From assembly GCA_036525295.1 (NCBI GenBank), contig DATDAQ010000115.1, forward strand, positions 1 to 12,485: a stretch of DNA of 12,485 nt, written 5' to 3'. Both the position numbers and the translations under genes were made by a program. Origin of the DNA: VRUE01 sp036525295. Its GTDB lineage: Bacteria > Actinomycetota > Thermoleophilia > Solirubrobacterales > 70-9. Shown here in pieces: positions 1 through 9,976 of the stretch (its first letter is position 1; every line of letters starts with the position of its first letter). The notes under the pieces are model-generated. The model was given only the letters and a program-made list of their open reading frames with translations. It ran no database searches and had not been told where the DNA came from.

Positions 1-1589
1 GCTGGGTCGCGGAGGACGGCGTCGGAGCGATTGGTGATGACGAGCAGCACGAGGAGAGCTCCGAGCAGGGTCCATTCACGCCAGCCGTCCAGGCGCTTGA
101 AGGCGAGGGGGAGGAGGGTTAGGCCTAGGAGGAGAGCGGGGATCGCGTAGCGGATGTTGATGCCGAAGCCAACCGGGGCGCCCTCGGCGCCGGCGGCGCT
201 GAGGGGGGTGAACAGGTAGGCGAGCATGCCGAAGAGAGCGATGGCGCCCATCCAGCGCAAGACGCGGTCTCGCCCGCGCAGGAGCGCCCAGACGGCGCCG
301 GCGACCGCGCCGGCGATAACCAGCGGCCAGAGAGCGCCGAACGCCTGGTGCAGGCCCGGCTCGAAGTAGTCGCGCCAAACGCCCGTGTCGGTCAGATAGT
401 GGACGATGCTGAAGTCGGGCCGCCCCTCCTGCAATCGCTCAGGATGCAGCAGCGGGATCGGCCCGATGCTCGTCGCCTGCGGCAGCGGGTTGCCGGCGAC
501 GATCAGGTTGCGCAGGTACCAGTAGCCACCTCCCAGAAGGGCTGGTATCAGCCACCAACCCGCCGCAGCCCAGCGCCGTCCCACAGGCGCCAGCACGAGC
601 ACCGCAAGCGTCAGCGCCGCCGCCATCGCAACAGCGGTTGACTTGGTGCCCACCGCGAGCCCGGTTGCCAATCCAGCGGCAGCGATGGCCCATCCCCCAC
701 GCCACCCGCGCGAGACGTGGGGCAGGGCATTGATGAGAATCGCGGCCGCGGCAAGAAGAAGGGCAGCGGCAACGAGGTCGTTCTTGGCCGCCCCCGGCTC
801 TCGCACCACGAGCGTGTGGCACTCAAGGACGATTGCTGCCGCTACGACGGTGAGGTGGCCGCGGCCGTAAGGCCGGCCGATGCACCACGCGGCTAGAAAG
901 CTGATCGCAAGAAAGCCGAAGTTCAGGAACAGCGAGAGCGTGTCTCGCTGCGTGAGCAGGATTCCCTCGGCGTGGAGAAGCTCCGAGTTCTGGGGGTAGA
1001 GCCAGTTGGTGAAGACCGTCTCGGTGTAGTGCAGCCCCGTAGTGGAATGGCTTTTGGCCATGTCCACCGCGAAGGGCATGTGGTACCACAGCGAATCGAA
1101 GTTGAAGATGCCCCTGTCCAGCGCGTCCTTGGTTGTCAGGCCCCAGTGCGCAAAGACCAAAGCAATCACTCCGACTGTCACAAGCCAGGCCAACCAAGAC
1201 GCCCCACCCGCGGGTGGCGTGGGGGGAGGGGGGTCGAGGACGGACCGTGGCCCGCCCGCAGTGCCCCCCTCCCCCCGCGACAGGACCCGCGGCTGGGAGG
1301 CTTGCGCCCCTGCGGCGACAGGACCCGCCGGCCGGAGCCTCCAAACCAGCCCCGCCAGCAGAGCGGATGAGCCAACGAGAGTCCACGCGTAGAGGAGACC
1401 GACCGTGCCGAGAATCTCTCCCAGCCAGACCAGCAGGGCGACCCCGACGACGCTCTCGACAAGCCGAGCAGGCGCCCCGTCCCAGGCCGGAAGCAGGCGC
1501 TGCCGCAGGCGATACGCCGTAAACCCCAGCGACAGGCCCACAGCCGCCAGGCTGAGGATTCCGAGGATGTAGGTGCCGGCGCTAACCAC
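1..1589 (-). CDS. Polytopic membrane protein, GT-C glycosyltransferase-like (3' end outside window)
   Basis: An uninterrupted minus-strand frame runs from a GTG at 1589-1587 to the window edge, giving 529 codons with no stop; the in-frame TAG at 1613-1611 is the stop of the upstream ftsB gene, so GTG 1589 is the first usable start. The protein is very hydrophobic, with about ten or more predicted membrane segments (for example residues 5-25, 46-62, 66-84, 133-149, 218-236, 270-287, 299-333, 344-358, 420-437, 447-461, 480-497). Extracytoplasmic-loop motifs FDSLWYH (164-170), YPQNSEL (198-204), REPGAAKND (263-271) and GTKST (314-318) resemble polyprenyl-phosphate-sugar-dependent GT-C transferases, in which an Asp in the first large loop is catalytic; D165 is the candidate here. 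Residues 84-131 are a low-complexity Gly/Pro/Ala linker encoded by a structured DNA insert. Probably cotranscribed with ftsB (21 nt gap). The substrate cannot be told; the family assignment rests on topology and short motifs only. Confidence 0.75.
   Translation of the reverse strand, partial: MVSAGTYILGILSLAAVGLSLGFTAYRLRQRLLPAWDGAPARLVESVVGVALLVWLGEILGTVGLLYAWTLVGSSALLAGLVWRLRPAGPVAAGAQASQPRVLSRGEGGTAGGPRSVLDPPPPTPPAGGASWLAWLVTVGVIALVFAHWGLTTKDALDRGIFNFDSLWYHMPFAVDMAKSHSTTGLHYTETVFTNWLYPQNSELLHAEGILLTQRDTLSLFLNFGFLAISFLAAWCIGRPYGRGHLTVVAAAIVLECHTLVVREPGAAKNDLVAAALLLAAAAILINALPHVSRGWRGGWAIAAAGLATGLAVGTKSTAVAMAAALTLAVLVLAPVGRRWAAAGWWLIPALLGGGYWYLRNLIVAGNPLPQATSIGPIPLLHPERLQEGRPDFSIVHYLTDTGVWRDYFEPGLHQAFGALWPLVIAGAVAGAVWALLRGRDRVLRWMGAIALFGMLAYLFTPLSAAGAEGAPVGFGINIRYAIPALLLGLTLLPLAFKRLDGWREWTLLGALLVLLVITNRSDAVLRDP
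1197..1340. repeat. Low-complexity structured insert inside the membrane-protein gene
   Basis: Within the GT-C-like gene this stretch holds a 15 bp inverted repeat with G6-A-G6 / C6-T-C6 cores (arms 1219-1233 and 1264-1278, one mismatch). It also holds a perfect 14 bp direct repeat, gcgacaggacccgc, at 1277-1290 and 1315-1328. It stays in frame and encodes the Pro/Gly-rich linker, residues 84-131, between two membrane segments. The repeat pattern suggests a palindromic element inserted or expanded in a tolerant loop. Confidence 0.6.
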
Positions 1590-1610
1590 CGGATGTCCCG
1601 CCGAGGACCG

Positions 1611-1973
1611 CTAGAGGCCGTGGACGACGATCGGGGTCTCGCCGGGGGCGACCATGCCCTGGGCGCGTGCCTGGCCGTTGAGGTAGATCGGGTCGTCGGC
1701 GTGCTGGACACGCCAGTGCAGGCGGGTGTTTTCGTCCTGCACCTCGTGCAGCTTGGCTTTGGCGGCCGTCGTCGCCGTGTAGGTCTTGACGAAGTCGATC
1801 ACCGGGTTGAGGTAGGAGTAGAGGACAGCGGCGAGCACGAGGGTCAGCGCGACCCGGCCGACGCGGTCCCAGTGGACGCGACTCGCACCGCGCCGCGCCG
1901 CGGGACGGCGAGCAGCGGGACGGCGCCTGGGCGCCGCGGCGGGCTTTCTCCTCGCCTGCGCACGCGCTGCCAT
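1611..1973 (-). CDS. ftsB: Septum formation initiator, FtsB/DivIC family
   Basis: This 120-residue single-pass membrane protein has the family layout. It has a basic Ala/Arg/Pro-rich cytoplasmic tail (residues 1-38), one membrane helix (about 39-57), a predicted coiled coil (about 66-92) and a C-terminal segment DPIYLNGQARAQGMVAPGE (94-112) that fits the conserved DPxYIExxAR...GMVxPGE block of DivIC proteins. In the family, FtsB pairs with FtsL and FtsQ at the division site and helps activate septal peptidoglycan synthesis. An AGGAG Shine-Dalgarno sequence lies at 1983-1979 on the minus strand, 5 nt before the ATG. It follows eno by 47 nt, matching the eno-ftsB order seen across Actinobacteria, which supports both the identity and probable cotranscription. 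The long basic tail is typical of actinobacterial members. Confidence 0.9.
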   Translation of the reverse strand: MAARAQARRKPAAAPRRRPAARRPAARRGASRVHWDRVGRVALTLVLAAVLYSYLNPVIDFVKTYTATTAAKAKLHEVQDENTRLHWRVQHADDPIYLNGQARAQGMVAPGETPIVVHGL

Positions 1974-2020
1974 GCCCGCTCCTACGCGGTCGGACGCCGC
2001 ATTCCTTCATCGGAGTCCGC

Positions 2021-3319
2021 CTAAGCGGAGCGTTGGCGGAATGCCTGCAAACCCGGGAAGGTCGCGGAGTCGCCAAGTTCCTCCTCGATCCGGAGCAGGC
2101 GGTTGTACTTGGCGACCCGGTCCGAGCGCGAGGGGGCGCCGGTCTTGATCTGGCCGGCGCCGGTGGCGACTGCCAGGTCGGCGATCGTCGTGTCCTCGGT
2201 CTCACCCGAACGGTGCGAGATCACCGCCGTGTAGCCGGCGTCGCGGGCGATGCGAATCGCCTCCAGGGTCTCGGTGAGGGTGCCGATCTGGTTGACCTTG
2301 ACCAGGATCGAGTTGCCGACGCCGGCGTCGATCCCCCGCCGCAGGCGCTCGGGATTGGTGACGAAGAGGTCGTCGCCGACCAGCTGGATCCTCTCCCCCA
2401 GCTTCTCGGTGAGGAGCTTCCAGCCGTCCCAGTCCTCCTCGTCCATGCCGTCCTCGATCGAGAGGATCGGGTAGCGCGAGCAGGCGTCCTCCCAGTAGGA
2501 CGCCATCTCCTCCGGCGAGAGCGAGCGGCCCTCGTGCTCGAGCACGTAGGCACCGCCCTCGAAAACCTCGCTGGTTGCCGGGTCGAGAGCGATGAAGACA
2601 TCCTTGCCAGGCGCGTAGCCGGCCGCCTCGACGCCCGCCAGAACGGCCTGCAGAGCCGCCTCGTTGGACTCGAGATTCGGCGCGAAGCCGCCCTCGTCGC
2701 CGACCGCGGTCGAGTGGCCGCTCGCCGCGAGGCTCTTCTTCAGCGCGTGGAAGACCTCCGTGCCCACCCGCAAGCATTCCGAGAAGCTCGCCGCTCCGGC
2801 GGGAACCACCATGAACTCCTGGAAGTCGACCGAGTTGTCGGCGTGAGCCCCGCCGTTGAGGACGTTCATCATCGGCACCGGGAGCATGGTCGGCTCCCCC
2901 TCCCCGTACAGCTCCGCCAGGTAGCGGAAGAGCGGCTGGCCGGCATCCATCGCTGCCGCCTTGGCGGCCGCAAGCGAGACGCCGAGGATCGCGTTCGCCC
3001 CAAGCCTGCCCTTGTTCGGGGTGCCGTCGAGCTCGATCATCCTCGCGTCGAGCCCCGCCTGGTCGGCGGCATCGAGGCCCTTCAGCGCCGCCGCGATCTC
3101 GTCGTTGACGTTGGCGACGGCGAGCGAGACGCCCTTGCCCGCCCAGGCGTCGCCGCCGTCGCGCAGCTCGACCGCCTCGAACTCGCCGGTGGAGGCGCCG
3201 GAGGGCACCGCGGCCAGACCGCGGGCGCCCGACTCGAGCGCGACTTCGACCTCGACGGTCGGGTTGCCCCGTGAGTCGAGGATCTGGCGGGCGTGAATGG
3301 AGGAGATCGGCGCGCTCAT
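2021..3319 (-). CDS. eno: Enolase (phosphopyruvate hydratase)
   Basis: This is a full-length enolase of 432 residues, converting 2-phosphoglycerate to phosphoenolpyruvate in glycolysis and the reverse in gluconeogenesis; it is cytoplasmic, and bacterial enolases are dimers or octamers. The active-site set is complete. The substrate loop SGASTGEFEA spans 40-49 and GGAHADNSVDFQEF spans 156-169. The general acid/base pair is E209 (in GDEGG) and K341 (in LVKVNQIGT). The Mg2+ ligands are D246, E289 (SIEDGMDEEDW) and D316 (GDDLFVTN). HRSGETED follows at 369-376 and K392 lies in QIKTGAPSRSDR. No clear Shine-Dalgarno precedes the ATG at 3319. A 12 bp imperfect inverted repeat lies upstream. It sits between the PPIase gene (105 bp gap) and ftsB, as expected from the actinobacterial eno-ftsB pairing. 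Confidence 0.98.
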   Translation of the reverse strand: MSAPISSIHARQILDSRGNPTVEVEVALESGARGLAAVPSGASTGEFEAVELRDGGDAWAGKGVSLAVANVNDEIAAALKGLDAADQAGLDARMIELDGTPNKGRLGANAILGVSLAAAKAAAMDAGQPLFRYLAELYGEGEPTMLPVPMMNVLNGGAHADNSVDFQEFMVVPAGAASFSECLRVGTEVFHALKKSLAASGHSTAVGDEGGFAPNLESNEAALQAVLAGVEAAGYAPGKDVFIALDPATSEVFEGGAYVLEHEGRSLSPEEMASYWEDACSRYPILSIEDGMDEEDWDGWKLLTEKLGERIQLVGDDLFVTNPERLRRGIDAGVGNSILVKVNQIGTLTETLEAIRIARDAGYTAVISHRSGETEDTTIADLAVATGAGQIKTGAPSRSDRVAKYNRLLRIEEELGDSATFPGLQAFRQRSA

Positions 3320-3335
3320 CGAACTAGGTGCGTTC

Positions 3336-3391
3336 GCGTCCCAATCGCCCCGGACTCGAACACCCGGCGATCACCGTGTCGATTGGGGCGC
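3336..3391. promoter_or_regulatory. Inverted repeat in the eno leader
   Basis: The PPIase-eno gap of 106 bp contains an inverted repeat with arms gcgtcccaatcg (3336-3347) and cgattggggcgc (3380-3391), 11 of 12 paired, with a 32 nt loop. It could be a 5' UTR hairpin of eno, an operator, or a weak terminator of the PPIase transcript. No T-tract follows it on the minus strand, so an intrinsic terminator is the least likely choice. The function is unknown. Confidence 0.45.
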
Positions 3392-3425
3392 TCACAGACG
3401 CGGCAGTCTATTCAGCCCGGCGGCG

Positions 3426-4775
3426 CTATTCGCCTTCGGGCGTAGCTTCTTCGGGCGCGGATTCGGGGGCGCCTTCAGGGGCGACCCCGGGCGGTAGTTC
3501 GGTGTTTTCGGGCGCGGCCGCTTCGAGCTTCGACGGGCGCGGGCGCTGGACGAGCTGCTGCCCTTCGGGTTCCAGGACCGTGACCGAGCCGGGCTGGGCC
3601 GGTTTGATCGGGGCGACCAGGGCCGGGCAGGCTTCCGGCGGTTCGGCCGGATCGGCTTCGTAGCAGGCCGGGTTGGCTTCGGCCGGACGGCCGTCGCTCT
3701 TGTAGTTGTCACAGCGGACGATCACGACCTCCGAGGTGCAGAACGTGCGCGAGGCCCAGGTGCTGTTGAAGTTGCTAAGGAATTCGTTGAAGGACTGTGT
3801 AGCCAACTGTTCGGTCAGCTGGGTGGTGATCTGCGATTCCGCTTCTTCGAGTGGCTGGACTTTCTCAGGAGTGATCTTCGCCACTTCGAAGATCACGAAG
3901 CCGCGGGTTTCCTTCAGCGGCCCTCCGAGCTCGCCTTGCTGCGTCGAGAAGACCGCCTTGTTCAGGGGTTCGGCCACGCCCCCTTCGGAGAGCCCCGTCT
4001 GGAGCCCGCCTTTGTTTTTCGTCGCCGGGTCCGTCGAGTACTTCTTCGCGACCTCTTCCCAGCTTTCGATCGAGTCGTCCTTTTCGAGCTCGGCCTTGGC
4101 TTCCTCGACCTTCGACTCGTCCTTGTTGACGACGATCCGGATGTCGCGGCTCTCGGGCGTCGTGAACTGGCTGGCCTTCGCCGCTTCGTAGTAGTCCTCG
4201 ATTTCGCTGCTGCTCGGAGTCGGCGCTTCTTCCTGGATCTTGGCCTGGATCTTCCCGCTGAGGATCTGGAGGGTGACCCGCCGGTTGACGTCCTCAGTCG
4301 TGTAGTGGGATTCCTTGAGGAATTCCTGGAACTGCTTCTCCGACTGGAAGGACTGTTCCTTGAGTTTCTTCAGTTCGGTGGCGACTTCCTGTTCCGTTAC
4401 CGGAGGGAAGCCCATTTCCGCCGCCTCGCCCTGGATCCAGATCGAGTCGAGCAATTCGCCGAGCGCGGTTTCCCTGAGGCCGTCGTACTGTTCGTCGCCG
4501 GGCTTGGGGATGGGTGAGATCTGGGATTCCGCGGCGGCCTGGACGATGCCGTGGCGGAGTTCCTTGTCAGTGATCGTGCCGATGTCGTCGGGAACGTCCT
4601 CGACCACGGCGACCGCCCCGGAGGGGATGTCGGGATCGCCGATCCCGTCGGCGATCGCGATGCCGGCGAAGAGAAGGATCAGCAGGGCCGCGAAACCGAC
4701 CAGGACGAGGCGTTTCAGCCCCGCCGCCTTGCTCTGCCGTTTATTCGACGCCACCGAGCGGGCAGCATAGATCAA
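3426..4775 (-). CDS. Membrane-anchored parvulin-type peptidyl-prolyl isomerase (SurA/PrsA-like chaperone)
   Basis: This 449-residue protein has a basic N-terminus, one membrane-spanning or uncleaved signal segment (about 21-43) and then an extracytoplasmic body. Residues 95-182 form a helical SurA_N/trigger-factor-like chaperone region. Residues 205-303 match a parvulin (PpiC/rotamase) domain: the pattern ESRDIRIVV, then WEEVAKKYSTDPATKNKGG, then FSTQQGELGGPL and RGFVIFEVAKI. Such proteins help fold exported proteins. The C-terminus (340-449) is unusual, with four Cys (346, 355, 371, 383) followed by an acidic Pro/Glu/Ala-rich tail. No lipobox Cys is seen. The ATG at 4775 lacks an evident Shine-Dalgarno; an in-frame GTG at 4754 (residue 8) is an alternative. 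It lies 33 nt downstream of mfd, probably in the same transcript. GC is visibly lower than its neighbours (two hand-counted lines: 48% and 60%). Confidence 0.88.
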   Translation of the reverse strand: MIYAARSVASNKRQSKAAGLKRLVLVGFAALLILLFAGIAIADGIGDPDIPSGAVAVVEDVPDDIGTITDKELRHGIVQAAAESQISPIPKPGDEQYDGLRETALGELLDSIWIQGEAAEMGFPPVTEQEVATELKKLKEQSFQSEKQFQEFLKESHYTTEDVNRRVTLQILSGKIQAKIQEEAPTPSSSEIEDYYEAAKASQFTTPESRDIRIVVNKDESKVEEAKAELEKDDSIESWEEVAKKYSTDPATKNKGGLQTGLSEGGVAEPLNKAVFSTQQGELGGPLKETRGFVIFEVAKITPEKVQPLEEAESQITTQLTEQLATQSFNEFLSNFNSTWASRTFCTSEVVIVRCDNYKSDGRPAEANPACYEADPAEPPEACPALVAPIKPAQPGSVTVLEPEGQQLVQRPRPSKLEAAAPENTELPPGVAPEGAPESAPEEATPEGE

Positions 4776-4808
4776 ATGCGGCCGGCAAGGGCAGGCGGCG
4801 GCGGGGCA

Positions 4809-8201
<3,393 letters not shown>

Positions 8202-8210
8202 CGGGCGGCC

Positions 8211-8292
8211 CCGGAGATTGCCATGCTGCGTCCTCGGTCGCTCGCGTGCAGAGCACGCCACGCTCCCTGCGTCCTTGCCTGACAATCTCCGG
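8211..8292. promoter_or_regulatory. Nested inverted repeats in the mfd leader
   Basis: The 113 bp between the TetR gene stop and the mfd start contains a perfect 10 bp inverted repeat, ccggagattg (8211-8220) and caatctccgg (8283-8292). Nested inside it is a 6 bp hairpin, gcgtgc-aga-gcacgc (8244-8258). On the minus-strand mRNA the inner copy of the outer arm ends 9 nt before the mfd ATG, so pairing could affect translation start. As DNA it could be an operator. No promoter hexamers could be assigned with confidence. Confidence 0.45.
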
Positions 8293-8314
8293 ACCACGCC
8301 CGGGCGCGCTTTTG

Positions 8315-8956
8315 TTAAGCCTGAAGGGCCGACTCGGTGAAGGGAGCGAGAACGTCGCGGGCGAAGGCGCGCAGGGCCTCGTCGTCGTGCGGGTCCGGGT
8401 CGCGCGGCGGCAGGGCGATGTAGGTGAGGAAGAGGCGGGCGAGGAGGTCGGCGACCCGTCGCGCGGCGCGGGTCGGCGCGGCCGGGTGCTCGCCGAGGAT
8501 CGTGCGGGCGATGAACTCCGAGCCCATCTCGAGGAGGAGCGAGTCGTTGGCGGCGACGGTCGCTGTCACCGAGCCGGGGTCGGAGTGGGCGAGGTGCTCG
8601 AGCATCGGGTGGTCGCGGGCGAAGCGCATCGCCGCGACGAACCCGCCCGCGAGACGGTCGGCGGGCTCGGCCTCGCCGTCCAGGCCGGCAGCGACGGCGG
8701 CGAGAAAGCGCCTTCCCTCACGCACCACCAGCGCCTCGACCAGATCGTCGCGACGGGCGAAGCGGCGGTAGACCGTCATCCGCCCGAGCCCCGCCCGGCG
8801 CACGACCTGCTCGACGGTGAGGCGGTCGAGGCCGACCTGGGCGGCCTCCTCGAGCGCCGCGTCGAGGATGCGGGTGCGGGTCGGGTCCTCATCCCCGGCC
8901 GGGACGTCGCGCGCGGTGATCGCGCGGTCAAGGAGAGTTGCGAGCTGGGCCTCCAC
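8315..8956 (-). CDS. TetR-family transcriptional regulator
   Basis: This 213-residue protein has the TetR architecture. Residues 26-72 form the N-terminal three-helix DNA-binding domain, with TRTRILDAALEEAAQVG, then the helix-turn-helix LTVEQVVRRAGLGRMTVYRRF (46-66). The remaining all-helical domain (75-205) would bind ligand and dimerise; the ligand cannot be read from the sequence. The GTG at 8956 was chosen because it starts 5 nt after the stop of the upstream DUF2236 gene and gives a normal family length; the same frame opens further upstream to 9157, but that would overlap the oxygenase extensively. The tight spacing implies one transcript with the oxygenase, so it probably controls the promoter region at 9889-9976 and, through it, its own expression. 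That role is inferred from position. Confidence 0.9.
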   Translation of the reverse strand: MEAQLATLLDRAITARDVPAGDEDPTRTRILDAALEEAAQVGLDRLTVEQVVRRAGLGRMTVYRRFARRDDLVEALVVREGRRFLAAVAAGLDGEAEPADRLAGGFVAAMRFARDHPMLEHLAHSDPGSVTATVAANDSLLLEMGSEFIARTILGEHPAAPTRAARRVADLLARLFLTYIALPPRDPDPHDDEALRAFARDVLAPFTESALQA

Positions 8957-8961
8957 GCGAC

Positions 8962-9888
8962 TCAGGCGACACTGGCAGCGGCGGCGGGCCGCGGCGGCGC
9001 CTGGGCAACCGCGGCGACGCGCGCCTCCGCCATCGCCCGGCAGGGCGGGACGCCGAAGGCCCAGCGCAGCGACCGGGACACCGTGCGCAGGTAGGGCTCG
9101 ACCGCCAGCCGCTGGAACCGGGGCGAGTGGTCGTAGCCGGTCAGCTGCCTCGCCCACTCGGGCATCACGCTCATCCCGGCGTGCACGTCGAAGCGGTTGA
9201 TCTGCCGTGCGAGCGGCGCCGGCCCCTTCGCGCCGAGCGGTGACTCGAGCAGGAACTCGAAGAACTGACGGGTCTGCTCGTTGACCGCGAGATGGGGACG
9301 CATTGCCTCGATGTATTCCTCCAGATCGGCCGCCGTAACCGGGATCTCGCCGGCGCCGCCTTTGCGGCCGATGATCGCCTGCTCGGCCAGGTAACGGTCT
9401 CGTTCGTCCGGGGTGAGCGGCCGGTTGTAGCGCTCGAAGATCCGCATCACCCCCCAGGGGATGCAGGTGTGCACCCAGCCGATCAGGGTCGGGTCCATGG
9501 CCCGGTAGGGAACGCCGTCGGGGCGCACGCCCTCGACCCGCTCGTGCATGCGGCGCACCCGGGCGATCAGCGCCTCGGCGGCCTCGGTGTTGCCGAACGT
9601 CGTCGCGAACACGTACCCGGCGGTGTTGCGCGCCCGCTCGAAGGGCTTGGTCCGGTAGTTGGAGCGGTCGTGGACGCCCGCCATCACCGACGGGTGGAGG
9701 ATCTCCATCGTGATCGCCGCCACCCCGGCGAGCCCGACCGCCGACATGTCGGAGTGGAGCTCCCAGGAGACGCTCCCCGGCCCGATCAGACCGGGGTCGC
9801 CCGCCGGACCGCCGTAGACCTCGGGGTCGTCGTGCCTGCCGCTGACCCGGGTGTACTCGTCGACAAGCGAGCGTTTGAGGAAGTTCAT
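8962..9888 (-). CDS. DUF2236 / MpaB-family oxygenase (latex-clearing-protein-like)
   Basis: This 308-residue protein (from ATG 9888) carries the DUF2236 signature: SWELHSDM (41-48), R/NT in FERARNTAGYVFATTFG (83-99), HERVEG (115-120), YRAMDPTLIGWVH (128-140) and RPLTPDERDRYLAE (156-169). Characterised relatives are the haem-b rubber oxygenase Lcp and the mycophenolic-acid pathway protein MpaB, which oxidatively cleave isoprenoid chains. Conserved His residues (115, 140) and Arg residues are candidates for haem or active-site roles. The start at 9888 has an AGAAAGAG sequence just upstream and sits 22 nt below a likely transcription start; ATGs at 9921 and 9930 fall within or beside the promoter. 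The C-terminus is an Ala/Pro-rich tail. It is the first gene of a two-gene unit with the TetR regulator. The substrate is unknown. Confidence 0.88.
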   Translation of the reverse strand: MNFLKRSLVDEYTRVSGRHDDPEVYGGPAGDPGLIGPGSVSWELHSDMSAVGLAGVAAITMEILHPSVMAGVHDRSNYRTKPFERARNTAGYVFATTFGNTEAAEALIARVRRMHERVEGVRPDGVPYRAMDPTLIGWVHTCIPWGVMRIFERYNRPLTPDERDRYLAEQAIIGRKGGAGEIPVTAADLEEYIEAMRPHLAVNEQTRQFFEFLLESPLGAKGPAPLARQINRFDVHAGMSVMPEWARQLTGYDHSPRFQRLAVEPYLRTVSRSLRWAFGVPPCRAMAEARVAAVAQAPPRPAAAASVA

Positions 9889-9976
9889 GGCTCTTTCTGG
9901 TAGGACTGGTAGAGAAATCATACCATGCATACCATCGATGGCACGCGCCTACACTGCGATGCCGAGCGACACGCGA
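9889..9976. promoter_or_regulatory. Divergent promoter/operator region between oxygenase and FAH genes
   Basis: This 88 bp divergent gap contains a tandem direct repeat of cataccat (9919-9926 and 9928-9935, period 9). It also has a perfect 10 bp palindrome, ccatcgatgg (9932-9941), and a spaced tggta/tacca inverted repeat (9907-9911, 9921-9925). The repeats overlap the minus-strand -10 element, as expected for a repressor operator. The neighbouring TetR protein is the natural candidate binder. Binding itself is inferred. Confidence 0.55.
9917..9925 (-). promoter_or_regulatory. Extended -10 promoter for the oxygenase-TetR unit
   Basis: On the minus strand this reads TGGTATGAT, matching the extended -10 pattern TGnTATAAT with one hexamer mismatch. 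It predicts transcription starting near 9910, giving a 5' UTR of about 22 nt before the ATG at 9888. No good -35 is visible, which is tolerated when an extended -10 is present. Confidence 0.5.

Noticed and set aside
1..1386. Several shorter open frames (for example 76-378, 439-822, 823-1386 minus) as separate genes
   Set aside because: All lie out of frame with the continuous hydrophobic reading frame from 1589 to the window edge, and their Arg/Pro-rich products look like frame shadows.
2033..3274. A 413-codon open frame on the plus strand opposite eno
   Set aside because: It mirrors the enolase gene, has no family motifs, and its composition is that of an antisense shadow.
3336..3391. tRNA-like 3' half: GTTCGAGTCC on the minus strand in the eno leader
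   Set aside because: The five bases flanking the T-loop-like TTCGAGT do not pair, and there is no matching D-arm, anticodon arm or acceptor.
8202..8297. Upstream extension of mfd to the ATG at 8297
   Set aside because: It adds 32 residues with no similarity to Mfd and would place the inverted-repeat leader inside the gene.
8297..8314. Palindrome cgcccgggcg followed by cgcttttgtt as a plus-strand terminator
   Set aside because: The palindrome leaves at most a 3 bp stem with a 4 nt loop, and no plus-strand gene precedes it to terminate.
8957..9157. Upstream extension of the TetR gene to the ATG at 9157
   Set aside because: It would overlap the oxygenase gene by about 200 bp and adds Arg/Gly/Ala/Pro-rich sequence unlike TetR N-termini.
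9851..9976. Upstream extension of the FAH gene to the ATG at 9851
   Set aside because: It would overlap the oxygenase start and promoter region; the family-like N-terminus begins at 9977.
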